From Mucilaginibacter agri (GTDB taxonomy: Bacteria > Bacteroidota > Bacteroidia > Sphingobacteriales > Sphingobacteriaceae): a DNA stretch of 64,000 bases. The position numbers and the translations under genes are program-made. The stretch spans positions 496,001-560,000 of the forward strand of contig NZ_WWEO01000041.1 of the NCBI RefSeq assembly GCF_009928685.1, in the 5' to 3' direction. The notes below the pieces were generated by a model. It was not told where the DNA came from. It made no database searches and saw only the letters and a program-made list of their open reading frames with translations. Position 1 is the first letter of the stretch, and the number at the start of each line of letters is the position of its first letter. Below are positions 51,858 to 61,020 of this stretch, one piece after another.

Positions 51858-53489
51858 ATGAAACGGAAGAAAACCCTGGTACTTGTGCTGATTAGTATTT
51901 TTGCTTTTACCTGCATAAGTTCTTTTGCACAGCAAAAAGCACGACCTAAAAAACCTAACATTATTATGCTAATCTCCGACGACACCGGTTGGGGAGACCT
52001 CGGTGTATATGGTGGTGGCGTTGGCCGTGGTATGCCAACCCCTAACCTGGATAAAATGGCTAAAGAAGGCATGCAGTTCTGGGACTTTTACGGCCAGCCA
52101 AGCTGTACCCCGGGAAGGGCAGCCATGTTAACTGGCCGCATCCCTAACCGCAGCGGTATGACTACCGTAGCCTTCCAAGGGCAGGGAGGTGGTTTACCTG
52201 CCGCAGAGTGGACATTGGCTTCGGTATTAAAACAAGCTAATTACAAAACATTCTTCTCGGGCAAATGGCACTTAGGCGAAGCTGACTATGCTATGCCGAT
52301 TGCACATGGGTTCGACATTATGAAAAACGTGGTACTTTATCACCTCAATGCATATACATATGCCTTTAAATCATGGAATCCAGATATGAATCCCGATATG
52401 CTTACTTTCTATCAAAAAGCAACAACAGGCATATTGGAAGGGGAAGCCGGCGGTAAATCACGTGAAATAAGTAAAGTAACCGAAGATAACATTGCCGAGT
52501 TAGACATGATGATGACGGAAAATGTGATAAAACAGTTGGACGATTATGCCAAAGGAAAAGACCCTTTCTTTATGTGCGTAAACTTTGCTAAAAATCACCA
52601 GCCGAACTTACCATCTAAACAGTTCAAAGGCAAATCTCCGGCAGCCAGTAAATATGGTGATTGTGTAATGGAGATGGATTATAACGTCGGACGCGTAATG
52701 GATGAGATCAAGAAATTGGGGCTTTCTGACAATACCTTCGTATTCTATACTGTTGATAACGGCGCCTGGCAGGATGTACACCCGGATGCCGGCTATACCC
52801 CATTCCGGGGATCTAAAGGTACAGACAGAGAGGGTGGTAGTCGCGTACCGGCAATTGCCTGGTGGCCGGGTCAGATACAAGCAGGTTCCGACGACCACAA
52901 TATTGTTGGCGGGCTCGATTTAATGGCCACATTTGCCAGCCTCGCTGGCATCCCTCTGCCAACTAAAGACCGCGCCGGACAGCCAACTATTTTCGATAGC
53001 TATGACATGTCAAACATTTTGTTCAAACAGGGGCCGCCGCTGCGCGACAGGTGGTTTTATTTTACAGAGTCAGAACTTTCGCCTGGTGCTGCAAGGATAG
53101 GAAGATGGAAAGCTGTATTTAATACCCGGGGAGATAATGGCGCAATGGCCGGTAGTGATATGCCTGGGCAACAATTGGGTTGGCGCGGGGATGAGCGTTA
53201 CGTGGCTACTGCGCCTGCCATTTACGATATATGGCAAGACCCACAAGAACGATATGACCTGTTTATGAATAGTTTTACAGAGAAAACCTGGACTATGGCA
53301 ATATTTAACAAGGCCATACAAGAACTCATGCAAACTTATATTAAGTACCCGCCACGCCCACTGCAGAGCGAAACCTATACCGGGCCAATGGAAATAAACA
53401 AATTCAGGACTATTCAAGAGGCCAAAAAGCTATTGCAGGAAAAAGGTATCAAGCTAGATAACGTGCCGACTACTCCGGATAAACAATAG
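51858..53489 (+). CDS. Secreted sulfatase with C-T-P-G-R motif
   Basis: The 543-residue protein has a signal peptide ending at SFAQ (residue 25). Metal Asp pair DDTGWGD (D41, D42) and the formylglycine site PSCTPGRAAMLTGR with C83; Gly replaces the Ser of the usual CxPSR, which keeps the essential C and R. GKWHLGE and YTVDNGAW follow. It is of the arylsulfatase A group. The substrate is unknown. Confidence 0.92.
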   Translation: MKRKKTLVLVLISIFAFTCISSFAQQKARPKKPNIIMLISDDTGWGDLGVYGGGVGRGMPTPNLDKMAKEGMQFWDFYGQPSCTPGRAAMLTGRIPNRSGMTTVAFQGQGGGLPAAEWTLASVLKQANYKTFFSGKWHLGEADYAMPIAHGFDIMKNVVLYHLNAYTYAFKSWNPDMNPDMLTFYQKATTGILEGEAGGKSREISKVTEDNIAELDMMMTENVIKQLDDYAKGKDPFFMCVNFAKNHQPNLPSKQFKGKSPAASKYGDCVMEMDYNVGRVMDEIKKLGLSDNTFVFYTVDNGAWQDVHPDAGYTPFRGSKGTDREGGSRVPAIAWWPGQIQAGSDDHNIVGGLDLMATFASLAGIPLPTKDRAGQPTIFDSYDMSNILFKQGPPLRDRWFYFTESELSPGAARIGRWKAVFNTRGDNGAMAGSDMPGQQLGWRGDERYVATAPAIYDIWQDPQERYDLFMNSFTEKTWTMAIFNKAIQELMQTYIKYPPRPLQSETYTGPMEINKFRTIQEAKKLLQEKGIKLDNVPTTPDKQ

Positions 53490-53500
53490 TATTTATATAT

Positions 53501-53539
53501 AAAAAGGTGTGCGGAGCAACTAACTCCATGCACCTTTTA
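53501..53539 (+). terminator. Terminator of the second sulfatase gene
   Basis: AAAAAGGTGTGCGGAG and CTCCATGCACCTTTT arms form a hairpin with a T-rich tail. Confidence 0.75.
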
Positions 53540-53593
53540 TTTAACATCAATGGTTTAATTGATCGTTACTATTTTTTACCTAAATAGATTATC

Positions 53594-54628
53594 ATGTCAA
53601 AGATATACTATATGGCAATAAGCGCGTTTATTTGCCTCACTATGGCCTGTAATTCCAGCACGAAAAAAGCAGAAACCGATCAGAGCACTGGTAAACAGGA
53701 TACCAGCTCCAACCCGCTTCCTTCCTGGAATAGTGGCCCGGTTAAAACAAGCATTATCGACTACGTTAAAGCCGCAACCGATACGGGCAGCGAAACCTTT
53801 ATCCCTATAGCCGACCGCGTCGCCACCTTTGATAACGATGGTACTTTGTGGTCAGAGCAACCGCTTTATTTCCAGTTTTTTTATGCTGTGGATCAAATCA
53901 AGGCCATGGCCCCAAAACATCCGGAATGGAAAACCACACAGCCCTACAAAGCCCTGTTGGAAAACAATATGCCCGAGTTGATGAAACAAGGCGAAAAAGC
54001 ATTACTGCAAATTGTTGCCACAACGCATTCGGGAATGACCACCGATGAATTTGATACCAGCGTACGGCAATGGATAGATACCGCCAAACACCCTGTTAAA
54101 AAGAAATTGTACAAAGACCTTGTTTATCAGCCCATGTTGGAGCTGGTCAAGTATCTGCAGGCGAACAATTTTAAAGTGTTTATTGTATCAGGCGGCGGTA
54201 TAGATTTTATGCGTGCCTGGGCCGAAGATGTTTACGGTATTCCGAAAGACCAGATCATTGGCAGCAGTATCAAATCTAAATTTGACTATAATAATGGTAA
54301 CCCGGTAATAGTCAAATTACCTGAGCTCGAATTTAATGATGATAAAGACGGCAAACCTGTTGGTATTCAAAGATTCATAGGGCGCAAGCCTGTATTTGCT
54401 GCCGGTAATTCGGACGGAGACTTGCAAATGCTACAATGGACAGCCTCAAACAAGCTGAAAAACTTTGAACTGTATGTACATCATACAGACTCGGTACGGG
54501 AATGGGCCTACGACCGCAAATCGCACATAGGTACATTAGATAAGGGGCTCGATGAAGCAATCGCAAAAAAATGGGCTATTGCAGATATGAAAAATGACTG
54601 GAAAGTGATTTACCCGTCTGACAAATGA
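53594..54628 (+). CDS. HAD-superfamily phosphatase lipoprotein
   Basis: The 344-residue protein has lipobox TMAC (Cys about residue 19). HAD motif I is ATFDNDGTLW, motif II the Ser in IVSGGG, and motif IV GNSDGDL with two Asp. A helical cap lies between. It resembles PhoE/SerB-type haloacid dehalogenase acid phosphatases, exported to the periplasm. It follows the sulfatase but has its own terminator. Confidence 0.88.
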   Translation: MSKIYYMAISAFICLTMACNSSTKKAETDQSTGKQDTSSNPLPSWNSGPVKTSIIDYVKAATDTGSETFIPIADRVATFDNDGTLWSEQPLYFQFFYAVDQIKAMAPKHPEWKTTQPYKALLENNMPELMKQGEKALLQIVATTHSGMTTDEFDTSVRQWIDTAKHPVKKKLYKDLVYQPMLELVKYLQANNFKVFIVSGGGIDFMRAWAEDVYGIPKDQIIGSSIKSKFDYNNGNPVIVKLPELEFNDDKDGKPVGIQRFIGRKPVFAAGNSDGDLQMLQWTASNKLKNFELYVHHTDSVREWAYDRKSHIGTLDKGLDEAIAKKWAIADMKNDWKVIYPSDK

Positions 54629-54730
54629 ACTCTATAAATTATCAATCACAAATTCAATAACCCGACATAGGCAAACTCGCAAAAAATATACTTCCAGCGT
54701 TTAAGTAATTGATGAGTTTTTTACAAACAT

Positions 54731-54763
54731 AAAGCCCGCTAAGAAATTTTCTTAACGGGCTTT
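54731..54763. terminator. Shared terminator between HAD and secreted-protein genes
   Basis: AAAGCCCGCTAAG and CTTAACGGGCTTT arms lie between the two convergent genes, with T-rich DNA on the plus side. Confidence 0.75.
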
Positions 54764-54785
54764 GCATTTATAGGGTAACTAAAAC

Positions 54786-55685
54786 TTAGTCTTGTTTAAA
54801 AATAACTTTACTAGCTGTTTTACCGCCCTGTTTCACAACCAGGTTGTAATGGCCGTTTAGTGGCATAGCAATGCTTTTGTTAAAACTACCGCCTGCAACT
54901 TTATCTTTAAATACAACAGCACCATTACCATCAGTAAGTTCTGCAGTGGCAGGTGCTTTGGTTGGCAAGCTAAAGGTTAGCTGGGTTTTGCCTGTGGTAA
55001 AATCGGCTATCAGTTTAAGGTCGGTTAAGGGTAGTGGGCTTACCTCAGGGCCATCGCCATCATCCATCCTGTTTTCTTTGTCGGCAACGCGGTACGATAC
55101 ATTGGTTTCTACGCCGCTGGCATCAACGTTAGAGTAAGAGAAACTTTGTGAACCACGGCGTTTCATTTCCATGCCGCGCATACGCATACGTGGAGGCGGG
55201 CCTGGTACATAGGCCATTCCCATGCCTCCGCCCGGGCCATCTGGTCCGCGGAAATCCATAGCCTGCCCATCATCAAATTTAAATTTCATGGTATACTTAG
55301 TAGTATCCTTCATGATCCTTTTCAAATGCAACTGCTTTTTGCTGTTGTCTTCTACAATGTAGCCGTCGGGCGTTTTTACGATGTTATCGGCGTAGCCTAA
55401 ACCATCATTGTCATCGCCTTTGCGGTCTATATGGATTTCCATGCGACGGTCGCCACGTCTCACGCCTTTAATGGTGTTAATGTCTTTCATGGCCTGGTCG
55501 CGCTCCACAGGCGAAAGCGATTTAATGTTCCTGCCGTTAACAATGGTATCGCCGTTGTTTATATTTACTTCTATATTTCTGTTGCTTTGCGCCATTACCG
55601 CGGCAGGCAATATAAATATGGCTGCAATGCCAACCGAGAAAATAAATTCGAAGCCGGGTTTGGTGCTTAGGTTCCTGATATTCAT
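54786..55685 (-). CDS. Secreted protein divergent to two-component system
   Basis: The 299-residue protein has a signal peptide (about 1-32, ending VMAQ). Early residues have INNGDTIVNGRNIKSLSP, the middle is Gly/Met/Arg-rich, and the last 80 residues form a beta-sandwich-like end (NGHYNLVVKQGGKTASKVIF) that resembles T9SS C-terminal sorting domains. It is divergent from the sensor-kinase gene across 129 nt, so it may be a target of that system. Confidence 0.65.
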   Translation of the reverse strand: MNIRNLSTKPGFEFIFSVGIAAIFILPAAVMAQSNRNIEVNINNGDTIVNGRNIKSLSPVERDQAMKDINTIKGVRRGDRRMEIHIDRKGDDNDGLGYADNIVKTPDGYIVEDNSKKQLHLKRIMKDTTKYTMKFKFDDGQAMDFRGPDGPGGGMGMAYVPGPPPRMRMRGMEMKRRGSQSFSYSNVDASGVETNVSYRVADKENRMDDGDGPEVSPLPLTDLKLIADFTTGKTQLTFSLPTKAPATAELTDGNGAVVFKDKVAGGSFNKSIAMPLNGHYNLVVKQGGKTASKVIFKQD

Positions 55686-55814
55686 GGTTATTTAAAGTTT
55701 GTAGCACAAAGCTAATAAACTCCTTAATGCCAATGTGTTAAAAGTTGGCTTCCAAATGTTAAAAATTGTTAAAGGCTAACAACGTCAGCTTATTTGAAAT
55801 ATTTTTGTTAGGTA

Positions 55815-57653
55815 ATGAAAAAGAGAAGTATAGGCCTTATTACCGGTTTGATGGGTTTTGCGCTGTTGGGTGTAATGGCTATGCAAATGTATTTTTTGCG
55901 GCAATCATATGTTATGCAATCTGCCTTGTTTGATCGTACGGTTAACGAAGTGCTTAATAACGTAGTTACCAAAGTAAGCAAGATAGATGCGCTGAACTTT
56001 ATTAACGAAAAAATAAGGGCGAATAATGAGCAGGATGTACGCCAGAAAAACTACAGCCTCATTGTAAAAAGCATCCACAAAAGTACGCTCGACCATGTGA
56101 TGGCCGATACCGATAGCACCCGCATTAAACGTAAACAAAGCATTCATCAACATAAAATAGCCCTGCTTCGCGATAGCCTAAAACGCATTATTCTGCGCAA
56201 TAAGCTCGATGAAGAAATGTTTAACCTGGCGCAAGAAGGTTCTGTTAACTATAAAATAAGTTTCTACGAGTATGTAGATGAATACGGGGTGGTACATCAG
56301 CGTTTAACGCCGGAGATTGTGAATGCACCGGCAAAGCAGGCTCCAAAAAAGCGCTTGTCGCTGGCTAAATACGATACGGTTAAATATAGTTACAACGACC
56401 CGCAGTTCGGTCCGCAAACTATTATTATACCGCAAATAAATCCGCTCTGGGAGCGCGAGCAGATCCGTAAGCAAAAAGATCACCAGATCCGGATGGTGAA
56501 AAGGGAGTTAGCGACAGACTCGCTGGAGAGCCTGCGGAAAGAACCGCCACCTCAAAACCCAATTCAAAACCTGGCCGAAGAATACCAGCGCATGGGCCAG
56601 CCGCTTACGAAACGTATCGACTCCATTTGGATAGATTCGGTGCTTCGGCGCGAATTTCAGAATAAGGGGATCCTTTTGCCTTTTAGTTACGAGGTTACCA
56701 CGGCTAATAACGACTCGCTGATATTTTCGCGGGCGCTGAATACTGATCAGAAAGCCCAGTTTTTGCCGGCTAACAGCTATGAAACTGCCATATTTGGCAA
56801 AGAGGTTATTAACGACCCCGGCAAGATCAGGATTACGTTTCCGCAACGAAACTCATTTCTGCTAAGCCGCATGACTTATACCATGGCCACTAGCGGCACG
56901 CTGATGCTGGTGCTTATTCTTTGCTTCGGCTATACTATATATACTATAGTGAAGCAAAAGAAGATCTCCGAAATGAAAACGGATTTCATTAACAACATGA
57001 CCCACGAGTTTAAAACTCCGGTATCAACCATAATGATAGCCAGCGAAGCTCTTCGCGATGTGGAAATTGCGCAGGATAGTAACAGGGTGTCGAAACTTGC
57101 GGGTATTATTTATGAAGAAAATGCCCGGTTGGGCAGCCACATCGAAAGGGTGTTGAACATCGCCAGGATTGAGAAAAACGACTTCAAGCTGGATATTACC
57201 ACGGTTGATGTTAATGAAACGGTAGCCAACGTGCTGGATAGCATGGAGTTAAAGTTGCAAAAATACAATGCCGAAACTATCCTCCACCTCGATGCTGAAG
57301 ATGCCGTAATCGCGGCGGACGAGCTGCATTTCTCTAACGTGTTGTATAACCTGGTAGATAATGCTTTAAAATATAGCAAGGACGCACCTAAAATTACCAT
57401 CACTACGTTAAATACCAATGGCGAGTTGGTTGTAAAGGTGGCCGACGAAGGTATAGGCATGAGCCGCGACCAGCAGGTTAAAATATTTGAGCAGTTTTAC
57501 CGAGTACCAACCGGTAATTTGCACGATGTTAAAGGCTTTGGTTTGGGCTTAAGCTATGTTAATACCATCGTGAAGCGCCTTAATGGCTCTGTTAGTGTTC
57601 GGTCTGAAAAAGATAGGGGATCGGAGTTTGAGTTGAAATTTTCACTGGCCTGA
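55815..57653 (+). CDS. Membrane sensor histidine kinase
   Basis: The 612-residue protein has a first membrane helix (about 7-28), a long periplasmic domain (about 30-350) and a second helix near 355-380. The HisKA domain has the phospho-His H397 in NNMTHEFKTPV, and the ATPase domain has NALKYS, DEGIGM and GFGLGLSYV. The long sensor domain has no close family I know. It lies 9 nt before its response regulator, as in RprXY-type systems. Confidence 0.93.
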   Translation: MKKRSIGLITGLMGFALLGVMAMQMYFLRQSYVMQSALFDRTVNEVLNNVVTKVSKIDALNFINEKIRANNEQDVRQKNYSLIVKSIHKSTLDHVMADTDSTRIKRKQSIHQHKIALLRDSLKRIILRNKLDEEMFNLAQEGSVNYKISFYEYVDEYGVVHQRLTPEIVNAPAKQAPKKRLSLAKYDTVKYSYNDPQFGPQTIIIPQINPLWEREQIRKQKDHQIRMVKRELATDSLESLRKEPPPQNPIQNLAEEYQRMGQPLTKRIDSIWIDSVLRREFQNKGILLPFSYEVTTANNDSLIFSRALNTDQKAQFLPANSYETAIFGKEVINDPGKIRITFPQRNSFLLSRMTYTMATSGTLMLVLILCFGYTIYTIVKQKKISEMKTDFINNMTHEFKTPVSTIMIASEALRDVEIAQDSNRVSKLAGIIYEENARLGSHIERVLNIARIEKNDFKLDITTVDVNETVANVLDSMELKLQKYNAETILHLDAEDAVIAADELHFSNVLYNLVDNALKYSKDAPKITITTLNTNGELVVKVADEGIGMSRDQQVKIFEQFYRVPTGNLHDVKGFGLGLSYVNTIVKRLNGSVSVRSEKDRGSEFELKFSLA

Positions 57654-57662
57654 TAAAATAAT

Positions 57663-58358
57663 ATGAAGAAACTACTACTGGTTGAAGATGACCCGAACCT
57701 GGGTTTGCTGTTACAGGATTACCTGCAGCTGAAAGGTAAATTCGAGGTTGTTTTATGCAAGGACGGTGACGAAGGGTTAAAAGCTTTTACCAAAGAGGAT
57801 TTTGACCTGCTGATACTGGATGTGATGATGCCCAAAAAAGATGGCTTTACGCTAGGTAAAGAAGTGCGCAAGATTAACCAGGACATACCCATTATTTTTG
57901 CCACCGCAAAGGCCATGATAGAAGACAAAACCCAGGCCTTCAGCCTTGGCGGCGACGACTACATTACCAAGCCCTTTCGTATAGAAGAATTATTATTGCG
58001 TATTAACGCCTTACTTAAGCGCGTTAATGGAAGTGCCGAACCTAAGGAAGAGATTAAGCAATCACAATTCGACATCGGTAAATATCATTTTGATTATACC
58101 CAGCAAATGATCACTTCCGACGGGCATCAGCAAAAGTTATCAACCAAAGAGGCCGAACTGCTACGCCTGCTTTGCCTCCACAAAAACGAGGTACTTACCC
58201 GCGAAGAAGCCCTATTGAACATCTGGCACGATGATAATTATTTCAACGGCCGCAGCATGGACGTGTTCCTCAGCAAGATCCGCAAGTTTTTAAAGGAAGA
58301 TCCTTCGGTTGAAATCATCAACGTGCATGGCAGGGGATATAAGTTGCTTGTGAATTAA
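57663..58358 (+). CDS. OmpR-family response regulator
   Basis: The 231-residue protein has the receiver with EDD near 8-10, phospho-acceptor D53 in LILDVMMP and K near 104 in YITKPF, then the winged-helix effector with RKFLKEDPSVEIINVHGRGYKL. It is the partner of the kinase just upstream. The pair resembles Bacteroides RprXY. Confidence 0.94.
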   Translation: MKKLLLVEDDPNLGLLLQDYLQLKGKFEVVLCKDGDEGLKAFTKEDFDLLILDVMMPKKDGFTLGKEVRKINQDIPIIFATAKAMIEDKTQAFSLGGDDYITKPFRIEELLLRINALLKRVNGSAEPKEEIKQSQFDIGKYHFDYTQQMITSDGHQQKLSTKEAELLRLLCLHKNEVLTREEALLNIWHDDNYFNGRSMDVFLSKIRKFLKEDPSVEIINVHGRGYKLLVN

Positions 58359-58674
58359 GGTTTTGATTTCGAAAGTCGATTCTTCGATTCCGTCTCTCGT
58401 CCTGTTATTCTCAATGGCAGTGAAGCACCGATCGTAGAAGCTTATTAATATCTATAAAAATAAATGACCCATTAATAATCTTCTTCTATAAACATCTTGA
58501 ATCAGAATTAAGCCTTGAGCTATGGCTTGTTGTAGTTATTTGAGGTTTAGTTAATGGGTTCAATTACAGGCTAGTATTAAATAATAGGTGATATATTGTA
58601 ACACTATTGTTAATCCCTGCAGCTCAATATTTGCCTAACAATTTGATATGTTTGTTAAAACTAAACTATTGAAC
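58359..58674. other. Intergenic region ahead of M28 peptidase
   Basis: About 316 nt without a gene. A degenerate piece near 58390-58440 (AGTGAAGCACCGATCG) may be a relic of the TGTCATTC repeats. The rest is AT-rich. Confidence 0.5.
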
Positions 58675-60243
58675 ATGAAGAGAAATTTACTCTTAACAAC
58701 CTTATTATCTGCCTCGGTTTTTACTGCCACCTTTGCGCAGGAAACTGTTGACCAGGCGATGGTGCAGAAAATCCGCGAAGAGGGATTGAACCATTCGCAG
58801 GTAATGAAAACCGCATTTTATTTAACCGATGTTTCCGGACCAAGATTGTCTGGCTCGCCGGGTTTAAAACACGCACAAGACTGGGCTGTTAGTCAGCTTA
58901 AAACGTGGGGATTGGCTAATGCCGGTTTGGAATCATGGGGTAAATTTGGAAAAGGCTGGGAAGTTGAGAAAAACTATGCGGCCATCACTGTGCCTTATTA
59001 TCATGCTATCATAGCTGTACCTAAGGCCTGGACGCCAAGTACCGCGGGCCCAATTAAAGGCGATGTTGTTTTAATTAAAGCCGATACCATTACAGACCTT
59101 GACCAATATAAAGGAAAACTTAAAGGCAAAATTGTAATTACAGATACCAAAACCGCACTAGTGCGCAGCACCAAGCCAGACCTTAGCCGTTATACCGACG
59201 AAGAACTGGAGAAAATGGCAGCCGCGCAACCAGCAGCTGCGGGTGACCGCAGAGGCGGCCCGCAAAATAGCCCTGCATTTGCAGCTATGCGTAAACTGCG
59301 TGCATTGCGTACGGCTATGAGCGAATTTTTTGTTCAGGAAGAAGTTGGTTTAGTATTAAGCCAGGCTCGTGGTACAGATGGTACTGTGTTTACTACCAAC
59401 GGCGCTTCGTACGCCGAAGATGCTAAGCCGGTAGCACCAGAGCTGGAGACCAGCGGCGAGGACTATTTGCGTATTGTCCGTTTGTTAAACGGGGGCATCA
59501 ATGTACAAATGGAAGCTGATGTACAAACCAAATTCTTCACTAACGATTTAAATGGTTACGATGTTATTGCCGAAATACCAGGCACCGACAAAAAGCTGAA
59601 AGATCAGTTGGTGATCATCGGCGGTCACTTTGATTCATGGCATGGCGGTACTGGCGCTACAGATAACGCTGCTGGAAGTGCCGTAATGATGGAGGCTATG
59701 CGTATTTTAAAAGCGGTTAACTTTAAACCGAAACGTACTATCCGTATAGCGCTTTGGAGTTCGGAAGAACAAGGCTTGTATGGCTCAAGAGGCTACGTTG
59801 CCAACCACTTCGGCGATCCAAAAACAATGGCATTGAAACCAGAACAAGCTAAAGTGTCTGCTTACTATAACTTAGATAACGGTACAGGTAAAATCCGTGG
59901 TGTATACTTGCAGGGCAATCAGGCTGTTGCTCCTATCTTTAAATCATGGTTAGAGCCGTTTAAGGATCTTGGTGCAAGCACGCTAACCATCAGCAACACC
60001 GGTGGTACAGATCACCTGTCGTTTGATGCAGTAGGAATCCCGGGTTTCCAATTTATTCAGGAACCAATGGACTATAACACACGTACTCACCACAGCAATC
60101 AGGATACTTACGACCGTTTGAGCGAAGACGATCTGAAACAAGCCGCAACCATCGTAGCGTCTTTCGTTTACAATACTTCGCAGCGCCCGGATATGATGCC
60201 GCGCAAAGAGTTGCCAAAGCCACCTCCGGCACCTGCCAACTAA
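58675..60243 (+). CDS. M28-family zinc aminopeptidase, secreted
   Basis: From the ATG at 58675 the protein has 522 residues; an upstream ATG at 58648 gives a poor signal peptide. The M28 metal ligands are in GGHFDSWHGG (His, Asp), SSEEQGLYGSRGY (Glu, Glu) and HHSNQDTYDRL (His). A PA domain is inserted near 120-240. It probably removes amino acids from peptides in the periplasm. Confidence 0.93.
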   Translation: MKRNLLLTTLLSASVFTATFAQETVDQAMVQKIREEGLNHSQVMKTAFYLTDVSGPRLSGSPGLKHAQDWAVSQLKTWGLANAGLESWGKFGKGWEVEKNYAAITVPYYHAIIAVPKAWTPSTAGPIKGDVVLIKADTITDLDQYKGKLKGKIVITDTKTALVRSTKPDLSRYTDEELEKMAAAQPAAAGDRRGGPQNSPAFAAMRKLRALRTAMSEFFVQEEVGLVLSQARGTDGTVFTTNGASYAEDAKPVAPELETSGEDYLRIVRLLNGGINVQMEADVQTKFFTNDLNGYDVIAEIPGTDKKLKDQLVIIGGHFDSWHGGTGATDNAAGSAVMMEAMRILKAVNFKPKRTIRIALWSSEEQGLYGSRGYVANHFGDPKTMALKPEQAKVSAYYNLDNGTGKIRGVYLQGNQAVAPIFKSWLEPFKDLGASTLTISNTGGTDHLSFDAVGIPGFQFIQEPMDYNTRTHHSNQDTYDRLSEDDLKQAATIVASFVYNTSQRPDMMPRKELPKPPPAPAN

Positions 60244-60258
60244 TTTTGCCAAGCAAAT

Positions 60259-60298
60259 AAAACACGAAACCCGGCTTTTTTGCCGGGTTTCGTGTTTT
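60259..60298. terminator. Bidirectional terminator
   Basis: AACACGAAACCCGGC and GCCGGGTTTCGTGTT are long perfect arms between converging genes. Confidence 0.9.
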
Positions 60299-60329
60299 AT
60301 AATCAAAGATATTTCACTCGCGCGAAATT

Positions 60330-60806
60330 CTATTTATTTACCATTAAGCCCTTTACCTCGAAGGTGAGTTTTTCTTTCGGGTTAGTTTTTACTTCGTGTT
60401 GTTTTTTACCCTGCGCGGTATCGCCGGCCATGTGCTGCATATCGTCGGCAATAAATTGTTTTTCGGCAACACCGTCTATGATCACCTCGCGGCCTTTCAA
60501 ATCAGTTGGAAGTGTAATGTCATAGTTTTTGAAGTGCGCAGCTATGATCTTGCCATTGCCTGCATCCATATCAAACCAGCCGCCTTTGCTCTTGGTAACC
60601 TGTAACACTTTGCCATAGATAACGGCGCTTGTACGCGTGCGTTTGCCCATAAAACTTTCGAGCTTACTCGCAGGCATTCGCCCAATATTGGAGGGTGATG
60701 CGCCAAACACCATTCCATGCGGCAAAGGCGTTGGCTTTTGCGCAAATACTGCTGTCGAAATTCCTATGAGCAAAACAACGGAAATAAGTTTTATTAACCC
60801 TTTCAT
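60330..60806 (-). CDS. DUF4920 secreted protein
   Basis: From the ATG at 60806 the protein has 158 residues; the extended frame lacks a signal peptide. A signal peptide ends near VFAQ (residue 22). The domain has VIYGKVLQVTKSKGGWFDM, which matches DUF4920, although the usual GCW reads GGW. The rest contains DLKGREVIIDGVAEK. It is an OB-like beta domain of unknown function. Confidence 0.82.
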   Translation of the reverse strand: MKGLIKLISVVLLIGISTAVFAQKPTPLPHGMVFGASPSNIGRMPASKLESFMGKRTRTSAVIYGKVLQVTKSKGGWFDMDAGNGKIIAAHFKNYDITLPTDLKGREVIIDGVAEKQFIADDMQHMAGDTAQGKKQHEVKTNPKEKLTFEVKGLMVNK

Positions 60807-61020
60807 ATTCAGTTTAACAGCATTTAGCCGGTTTCGTTTAAATAATACTGCCTTTTGCACAAAAAGAAAGATGGCAAGGGGTAATAAAAATGTTAAAATA
60901 TAGTTAAAGTGGCAGGCTGCAAGATTGTATAACCGATACAATGGTGTAGCTTTGCACAATAACCGGCTTTGTTTAATTTATACCGCCGCAATAATTTCAG
61001 GTAATTTAGTTTATAGCTCA

